From Intestinibacter sp034113885 (GTDB lineage: Bacteria; Bacillota; Clostridia; Peptostreptococcales; Peptostreptococcaceae): a stretch of 9,379 nucleotides of DNA. Location: NCBI RefSeq assembly GCF_034113885.1, contig NZ_JAXEWM010000120.1, forward strand, positions 1 to 9,379, read 5' to 3'. Made by a program: the position numbers and the translations under genes. Shown here piece after piece: positions 5,325 to 9,379 of the stretch (position 1 is the first letter of the stretch; every line of letters begins with the position of its first letter). The notes beneath the pieces are model-generated. The model saw nothing but the letters and a program-made list of their open reading frames with translations. It ran no database searches and was not told the DNA's origin.

Positions 5325-5537
5325 ATGAGTATAAGAATTAATTTAGATGTGGTTTTAGCGCAGAAAAAAATGAGCGTAACGGAATTATCTGAGAAGGTCG
5401 GGATAACTATGGCAAATATTTCTATTTTAAAAAACGGAAAGGCAAAGGCAATAAGATTTACGACTTTAGACAAAATATGTGAGGCATTAGACTGTCAGCC
5501 CGGAGATATATTAGAATATATTAAAGACGATGATTAA
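5325..5537 (+). CDS. Small Cro/C1-type HTH regulator (YozG-like)
   Basis: A 70-residue protein that is almost only a helix-turn-helix domain: INLDVVLAQKKMSVTELSEK (5-24), the turn region VGITMANISILKNGK (25-39), and the closing helix LDKICEALDCQPGDILEY (48-65). It resembles the HTH_26 type of regulators. AGAGGTG at 5313-5319 overlaps the DUF2975 stop codon and lies 5 nt before the ATG. It is probably a DNA-binding partner of the membrane protein, and the dyads at 4747-4774 are candidate targets. Its terminator begins in its own stop codon. Confidence 0.93.
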   Translation: MSIRINLDVVLAQKKMSVTELSEKVGITMANISILKNGKAKAIRFTTLDKICEALDCQPGDILEYIKDDD

Positions 5538-5572
5538 TAAAGTGATAGAGCTATATCTATCACTTTATTTTT
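5536..5572 (+). terminator. Strong terminator shared by convergent genes
   Basis: A perfect 14-bp stem (5536-5549 with 5556-5569) and 6-nt loop, with five T at 5568-5572. On the minus strand it lies right after the MutS-like stop codon, with a poorer T-run, so it probably serves both convergent transcripts. Confidence 0.9.
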
Positions 5573-5577
5573 ATCTA

Positions 5578-7395
5578 TTATATATCAACATCGGCTATAC
5601 CTGCCATTTTAAGCAGGAATTTGGCGTTAGTAGTTACGCATCTTCCGTCTCTTATTTTGTAGTCGAATTTAATTTCATCGTCTTTGTAGTATTCAGCGAA
5701 ATGGTAGTTTACGGCTTTTATGTTTTCGTCGCTTTCTAGGTTGCATAGCTCGAAGTCGTGTGTAGATACTAGGGTTATGCTCCAAGTGTTTGAGAGCTTT
5801 TTGATTGCCTCTGTCGCGCATATTATCCTGTCTGCTGAATTTGTGCCCTTGAATATCTCGTCTATTAAGCATATCATAGGGCTTTGGTTTTTGTTGTACT
5901 CTGTCATGTCCTTGATTCTAAGTAGCTCTGCATAGAAAGTGGAAATTCCCTTGTTTACATTGTCCTCTACTCTTATCGATGTAAGTATTTTCATTACAGA
6001 TGCGTTAAATTCAGACGCTAGTACGGAGCCTCCAGCATATGCTAGGACTAGGTTTATACCTATGCTTCTTAGGAAGGTAGTCTTTCCTGACATGTTAGAG
6101 CCTGTGATTACGCAGGTTTTACCTTTTAGGCTGACTCCATTTCCTACTGCGTCTTCTATTTTTATGAGAGGATGCTTTAGGTCTTTAAATTCTATCTGAG
6201 GTATTTCGTCTTCAGTTATATCTGCAAACATATAGTCGTCTCTAAGATATGTGATAGACGCTAAGCTTATCAATGCTTCTATTTCGCCTACGACCTCTAG
6301 ATAGGTTCTTATATATTTTCCGTATTTCATTTTCCATTTGTCAAACATATCTATACAGTGAAAATCCCATAAAAACGCTCCATTTAACAAGACGTTTGCG
6401 ACGAAGTTCTGTCTAAGCGCTATATAATCTCCTATTTTTTTGAGTTCGCCTAGTGCCTTTAAGCTTCCTCCGTCTTTGTTTAGAGTTTGCTTTAGCTCTT
6501 TTAAATATGGGCTTGTGAATTCCCTGATCTCAATTTCTTTAAATATATCCTCATAGACCTTTATATTTTTATAAAAATCTGCTACAGGTAGTAGCACAGC
6601 TGTGCTCCTTTGCATATTTAAAAATGCCAATAAAAGGTTCACAATCAAAACTAATTTTAAAATATTTGCATATCTAACTGGGTTTATCCCTATTAAAAAC
6701 AATACTACAACTGCTATAAATACAGGTGGCAGTATCCACATCAAAAATCGATTTATGCTGGCTTGATTAGTGCCTTCATCCTCGCAAACCTCTAAGAATT
6801 TTTTTATCTCTTTATTTACGTTTTTCTTTTTATTTTCGTTTATCAAATTAGATAATGTCTCTATCTCATCAGAAAACTCCTGCATATGAGATAGCTCCTC
6901 GACGGCCTTTTGATGCTTTGTTATATCATCTAGATTGTACTCTGTGTTTTTAAGATGATTTACTAAACATTTCTTCCCGTAGACAGTATTAGCGCTACAG
7001 ATATACTGGTATAGAGAGCCCTCTCCAAATATATCCAAGTCCTTCAAATGAGGCATTTTTTCATCTAGGTACTCTGTTCCCTTGTCTCTGAAGTCGTACC
7101 ATGTACCATTTAATCTCTTGATGTACTTTTTATATACCTTGCCCTTGCTTTCTCTGTATTTAATTTTCGCCTCTATATTGTTGTGAAGCTTTACAGTTGC
7201 CAAGAAAACAACTGTCAAAATCAACACCAACCCATAAAATATGTTATTTTTATTAAAATATCCATACGACAACAATGCCACAATCGCGACAAACAGAGCT
7301 ACTCTAATCCAGCTTATAAAATTGCTCTTTTTATTCAGCTCCTGTAAGCTTTTTTCAATTTCTTCTCGCTTCTTTTTATAATCTTCAATTTTCAT
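5578..7395 (-). CDS. Membrane-anchored MutS-family ATPase
   Basis: A 605-residue protein with the ATPase domain V of MutS. Walker A is GSNMSGKTT (432-440), followed by FLRSIGINLVLAYAG (441-455); Walker B is MICLIDE (507-513) with the characteristic EIFKGTNSADR (513-523); the STHD motif is at 544-547. Unlike mismatch-repair MutS it lacks the N-terminal mismatch-binding domain. Instead it has two membrane segments near the N-terminus (about 29-47 and 51-67) and two more at about 217-236 and 243-260. The middle part resembles the MutS lever/clamp region. It therefore belongs to the MutS-related membrane proteins, whose biological role is not established. The ATG at 7395 follows GGGAG. A terminator upstream separates it from the aldolase gene, and the shared terminator at 5536-5572 ends its transcript. 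Confidence 0.92.
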   Translation of the reverse strand: MKIEDYKKKREEIEKSLQELNKKSNFISWIRVALFVAIVALLSYGYFNKNNIFYGLVLILTVVFLATVKLHNNIEAKIKYRESKGKVYKKYIKRLNGTWYDFRDKGTEYLDEKMPHLKDLDIFGEGSLYQYICSANTVYGKKCLVNHLKNTEYNLDDITKHQKAVEELSHMQEFSDEIETLSNLINENKKKNVNKEIKKFLEVCEDEGTNQASINRFLMWILPPVFIAVVVLFLIGINPVRYANILKLVLIVNLLLAFLNMQRSTAVLLPVADFYKNIKVYEDIFKEIEIREFTSPYLKELKQTLNKDGGSLKALGELKKIGDYIALRQNFVANVLLNGAFLWDFHCIDMFDKWKMKYGKYIRTYLEVVGEIEALISLASITYLRDDYMFADITEDEIPQIEFKDLKHPLIKIEDAVGNGVSLKGKTCVITGSNMSGKTTFLRSIGINLVLAYAGGSVLASEFNASVMKILTSIRVEDNVNKGISTFYAELLRIKDMTEYNKNQSPMICLIDEIFKGTNSADRIICATEAIKKLSNTWSITLVSTHDFELCNLESDENIKAVNYHFAEYYKDDEIKFDYKIRDGRCVTTNAKFLLKMAGIADVDI

Positions 7396-7427
7396 TTAAA
7401 AATCTCCCTGTAAATAATTTTCTATAC

Positions 7428-7462
7428 AAAAAAGTATAACAGATTTTACCGTCTGTTATACT
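7428..7462 (-). terminator. Intrinsic terminator after the aldolase gene
   Basis: An 11-bp perfect stem, AGTATAACAGA (7433-7443) with TCTGTTATACT (7452-7462) and an 8-nt loop. A run of T on the minus strand (complement of A at 7428-7433) follows. It lies about 47 nt beyond the stop codon of the aldolase gene and only about 35 nt before the MutS-like start, so a separate mutS-like promoter would have to overlap it. Confidence 0.9.
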
Positions 7463-7508
7463 CTTTTGTTTGTTAAGATTTATTAATTTTTTAATGGTTT
7501 ATAATGAT

Positions 7509-8186
7509 TTATATATTTAGCATTGTTGCATTTTCTCCACATACGCTTTCGAAATCCTTTATAAATGCATCTACAGCGCATGTAACAGCGTCTAATTTAA
7601 TTAAACCGTTCATTACATCTGGAGCTATTGTGGCAGCGCCGATTCCATATTTTGCTAATTCTAAAACTTGTTGAGAATTTTTGAAGCTAGCTGCTATTAC
7701 TTCTGTTTCTATATTATTTTTAACATATATATCGTGTATATCCTTTGCGACCTTTACTCCATTTGCCCCTAGGTTATCTATTCTGTTTACATAAGGAGCT
7801 GCATATTTAGCTCCAGCCTTTCCTGCAAGATAACCTTGCATTTGTGTGTATATAGCTGTTGCAGTTACATTAACGCCTTTTTTTGCAAGGATTTTTATTG
7901 CCTTTAAGCCTTCCTTTGTAACTGGTACCTTTATGTAAGTATTGTCGCCTAGCTCTTGTCTTATTTTATCAGCCTCTTCAACCATATCCTCAGCGATTTT
8001 TGATATTACTTGTACGTGTAATTCTCCTTCAGCTCCTATGAATTCTCTGATTTCCTTTAAAACTTCGTAAGGGTTTCTATTTTCCTTTGCTAAAATAGAT
8101 GGGTTTGTAGTAACTCCATCTACTGGATAGTACATATACATTTCCTTTATTTTTTCTAAATTTGCGTAGTCTATTATTAATTTCAT
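7509..8186 (-). CDS. fsa: Fructose-6-phosphate aldolase / small transaldolase-like protein
   Basis: A 225-residue TIM-barrel enzyme of the MipB/TalC/FSA group (E. coli FSA has 220). GVTTNPSILA (24-33) is the family signature, Lys86 in YIKVPVT is the Schiff-base lysine, and the barrel continues with APYVNRID (130-137) and IAASFKN (164-170). In E. coli FSA, Gln59 and Tyr131 favour fructose-6-phosphate aldolase activity, where true transaldolases have Glu and Phe. Here Gln59 and Tyr132 occupy those places, so an aldolase (fructose 6-phosphate to dihydroxyacetone and glyceraldehyde 3-phosphate) is more likely than a transaldolase. Automatic annotation would probably still say transaldolase. The ATG at 8186 is preceded by AAAGGTGA. 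It is a single-gene unit with its own terminator. Confidence 0.92.
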   Translation of the reverse strand: MKLIIDYANLEKIKEMYMYYPVDGVTTNPSILAKENRNPYEVLKEIREFIGAEGELHVQVISKIAEDMVEEADKIRQELGDNTYIKVPVTKEGLKAIKILAKKGVNVTATAIYTQMQGYLAGKAGAKYAAPYVNRIDNLGANGVKVAKDIHDIYVKNNIETEVIAASFKNSQQVLELAKYGIGAATIAPDVMNGLIKLDAVTCAVDAFIKDFESVCGENATMLNI

Positions 8187-8216
8187 AATGTCACCTTTCT
8201 CCGTATTAATTATTTA

Positions 8217-8230
8217 ATTATATTTTAACA
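8217..8230 (-). promoter_or_regulatory. Candidate -10 region for the aldolase gene
   Basis: On the minus strand TGTTAAAAT (8222-8230) is an extended -10 and overlaps a perfect TATAAT (8217-8222). Neither has a good -35 at 17 bp; TTGGAA lies at 8236-8241 but too close. Tentative. Confidence 0.35.
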
Positions 8231-8318
8231 GTATATTCCAAAATAATTAATACACATTTTTTCCACCCCTGAGAAATTTTTCAGACTTATTTCAAATTTA
8301 CCGCAGCTTTCTAGTCGA

Positions 8319-9011
8319 CTACGCACAAATTATTCTATTTGCAATATAATTTATAAATGTCTCAGCGATCAACTTATGCGCCCTTTCATTTGGATGAATT
8401 CCATCCTCACATATAAAATCATCTGTATTTCCCTCAAGTATAATCGGTGTACGTATGTCGATTAAATCGCACTTTTGTGCATTAGCAATATCCATAAGCG
8501 CAAGCGAATAAGTCTCCTGATGCTTGTAAATCCTATTTATATCGCCCATCCATTTTTTTATATTATCTGTATTTAGTCCGTTTTTTCCAAACCAATCAAA
8601 ATATCTTTGAGAAGAAAGCGGAGGTAAATTAGTCAAAATAGGCTCGATGCCCTTTTGTCTAAAGTTTTCTATAATATTATTTATATTCTCTCTAAATTTA
8701 GGAAGTGGTGTATTCGGCAAATACTCTCCATCAGGATTTCTAGAAATTTCCTTCCAATTATAATCACAGTCATTTCCACCCAATTCCACCAAAGCGTAAT
8801 TTGGAAGCTCATCCCTAGATAAGCTCTTTTGTATAAGCTTCATAGCCTTTGTAACTGTAAGTCCAAATTTAGAATTATTTTTTATATCGAAGTCAAATTC
8901 CTTTTTAGTTAGCTCTACACTACTGTTTTTTAATAGAGAATATTTATCCTTTCCATCTTCTAGTACAACTCCCTTTAATACAGAATCGCCCCATATAGCT
9001 ATTTTTTTCAT
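8319..9011 (-). CDS. SGNH/GDSL-family hydrolase
   Basis: A 230-residue single-domain SGNH hydrolase, probably a cytoplasmic esterase, lipase or deacetylase, as no signal peptide is visible. All four blocks are present: Ser10 in IWGDSVLKG, Gly50 in SKFGLTV, Asn80 in ELGGND, and the Asp203/His206 pair in DGIHPNERAH. The substrate cannot be predicted. The frame extends to a TTG at 9038, but AAAGG about 10 nt before the ATG at 9011 and the usual position of the GDS block close to the N-terminus favour 9011. It is a stand-alone gene, divergent from the DUF1836 gene. No clear terminator follows; the palindrome TAGTCGACTA (8312-8321) overlaps its stop codon. Confidence 0.92.
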   Translation of the reverse strand: MKKIAIWGDSVLKGVVLEDGKDKYSLLKNSSVELTKKEFDFDIKNNSKFGLTVTKAMKLIQKSLSRDELPNYALVELGGNDCDYNWKEISRNPDGEYLPNTPLPKFRENINNIIENFRQKGIEPILTNLPPLSSQRYFDWFGKNGLNTDNIKKWMGDINRIYKHQETYSLALMDIANAQKCDLIDIRTPIILEGNTDDFICEDGIHPNERAHKLIAETFINYIANRIICA

Positions 9012-9082
9012 ATATATCATACCTTTCTTTTTTATCAATTCTTTTTATATCTATTTTATGTATTTTATAATTTTATATAAAC

Positions 9083-9097
9083 TAGTATCTAATACTA
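9083..9097. promoter_or_regulatory. Dyad in the SGNH-DUF1836 divergent region
   Basis: TAGTAT-CTA-ATACTA is a perfect 6-bp inverted repeat with a 3-nt centre, at the downstream edge of the candidate SGNH promoter. It could be an operator; its regulator is unknown. Confidence 0.3.
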
Positions 9098-9125
9098 TGT
9101 TATATTTTTTATGTAACTAAGTCAA
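9097..9125 (-). promoter_or_regulatory. Candidate promoter of the SGNH hydrolase gene
   Basis: On the minus strand TTGACT (9120-9125) with TAACAT (9097-9102) at 17 bp, or TATAAC (9099-9104) at 15 bp. The -35 is good and the -10 imperfect. It lies about 90 bp before the start codon. Confidence 0.45.
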
Positions 9126-9180
9126 GAACTTTTATATTTCAAATCACATAATAGAGTATTTAATATTATATAAACTACTA

Positions 9181-9209
9181 TTGATTATCCTTCCTCTTAA
9201 TGATAAAAT
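9181..9209 (+). promoter_or_regulatory. Promoter of the DUF1836 gene
   Basis: TTGATT (9181-9186), a 17-bp spacer, and TAAAAT (9204-9209) with an extended TG (TGATAAAAT). It lies about 40 bp upstream of the start codon. Confidence 0.75.
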
Positions 9210-9251
9210 TTCTAGGTAGATACTAAATAAATAAATAAGGAGCTGGTAAAT

Positions 9252-9379
9252 TTGGATTTTAAGGATTCTCATTATATAAAGGAAATTTTAGATTTTCACC
9301 TTCCGAGATTTAATGAGCTACCAAATATAGATTTATACATGGATCAGGTTTTATCGATAATAGAAACCTCTCTTAGCAT
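9252..9379 (+). CDS. DUF1836 protein, 5' part only
   Basis: A reading frame that starts at TTG 9252 after AAGGAG (9237-9242, 9 nt away) and runs off the window end after 42 codons. The segment LDFHLPRFNELPNIDLYMDQ with VLSIIE after it closely fits the conserved N-terminus of DUF1836 proteins (LPR-x-ELP-x-IDLYMDQV), which are widespread in Firmicutes and thought to be helix-turn-helix, MerR-like DNA-binding proteins. The rest of the gene is outside the window. As a possible regulator, it might control its own promoter or the divergent SGNH gene, where a repeat pair and a dyad lie; this is inference. Confidence 0.85.
   Translation, partial: MDFKDSHYIKEILDFHLPRFNELPNIDLYMDQVLSIIETSLS

Larger units (their letters stand above)
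9073..9181. repeat. Pair of 16-bp direct repeats between divergent genes
   Basis: TTATATAAACTAGTAT (9073-9088) and TTATATAAACTACTAT (9166-9181) differ at one base and are 93 bp apart. The first overlaps the dyad at 9083; the second touches the -35 box of the DUF1836 promoter. A matched pair at both promoters suggests a shared regulator, but AT-rich chance similarity is possible. Confidence 0.4.

Noticed and set aside
8269..8284. Near-palindrome CTGAGAAATTTTTCAG downstream of the SGNH gene as a terminator
   Set aside because: On the minus strand it is followed by GGGGTGG rather than T, so it does not fit an intrinsic terminator.

Overview
The window looks like a chromosomal segment from a low-GC, Gram-positive anaerobe of the Clostridia type. 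The reasons are strong AGGAGG-type ribosome binding sites, AT-rich promoters with TATAAT boxes and extended -10 TG motifs, U-tract terminators, and typical Firmicutes families (DUF1836, DUF2975 with a YozG-like regulator, Xpt). I cannot name the genus or species from sequence alone.

Left end (1-1564, plus strand). The window opens inside a CRISPR array: six 30-bp repeats and five complete spacers of 34-36 nt, ending in a degenerate repeat at 338-367. The last spacer is itself a hairpin with a T-tract, so it looks like a transcription terminator built into the array. A G-poor, C-rich stretch of about 230 bp follows, with four DnaA-box-like ATCCAC cores. Next is a gene for a winged-helix replication-initiator-like protein. 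The middle of this gene is a 21-bp iteron array: thirteen units, with a 14-bp palindrome recurring exactly every 42 bp. An AT-rich stretch with 27-bp direct repeats comes directly after it. Initiator domain, intragenic iterons and AT-rich unwinding region together closely resemble the lambda O/ori layout. The C-terminal part expected of such an initiator seems to be missing, so this may be an origin module or its relic sitting next to a CRISPR array. This is the most unusual part of the window.

Centre (1561-4690, minus strand). Reading leftward, xpt (xanthine phosphoribosyltransferase) has a clear promoter and a weak downstream terminator. A Nudix hydrolase gene and cas6 (crRNA-processing endoribonuclease) follow as a tight pair, then a short RpoD/SigA-family sigma factor that converges on the initiator gene. 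Cas6 is the only cas gene here. It could process the nearby array in trans, but it is embedded among housekeeping genes rather than in a cas operon.

Middle to right (4747-9379). A plus-strand two-gene operon encodes a four-helix DUF2975 membrane protein and a small Cro/C1-type regulator, with operator-like dyads at its promoter. A bidirectional terminator separates it from three minus-strand genes: a membrane-anchored MutS-like ATPase, a fructose-6-phosphate aldolase/transaldolase-like enzyme, and an SGNH/GDSL hydrolase. Divergent from the last, a strong promoter drives a DUF1836 gene that is cut off by the window end.
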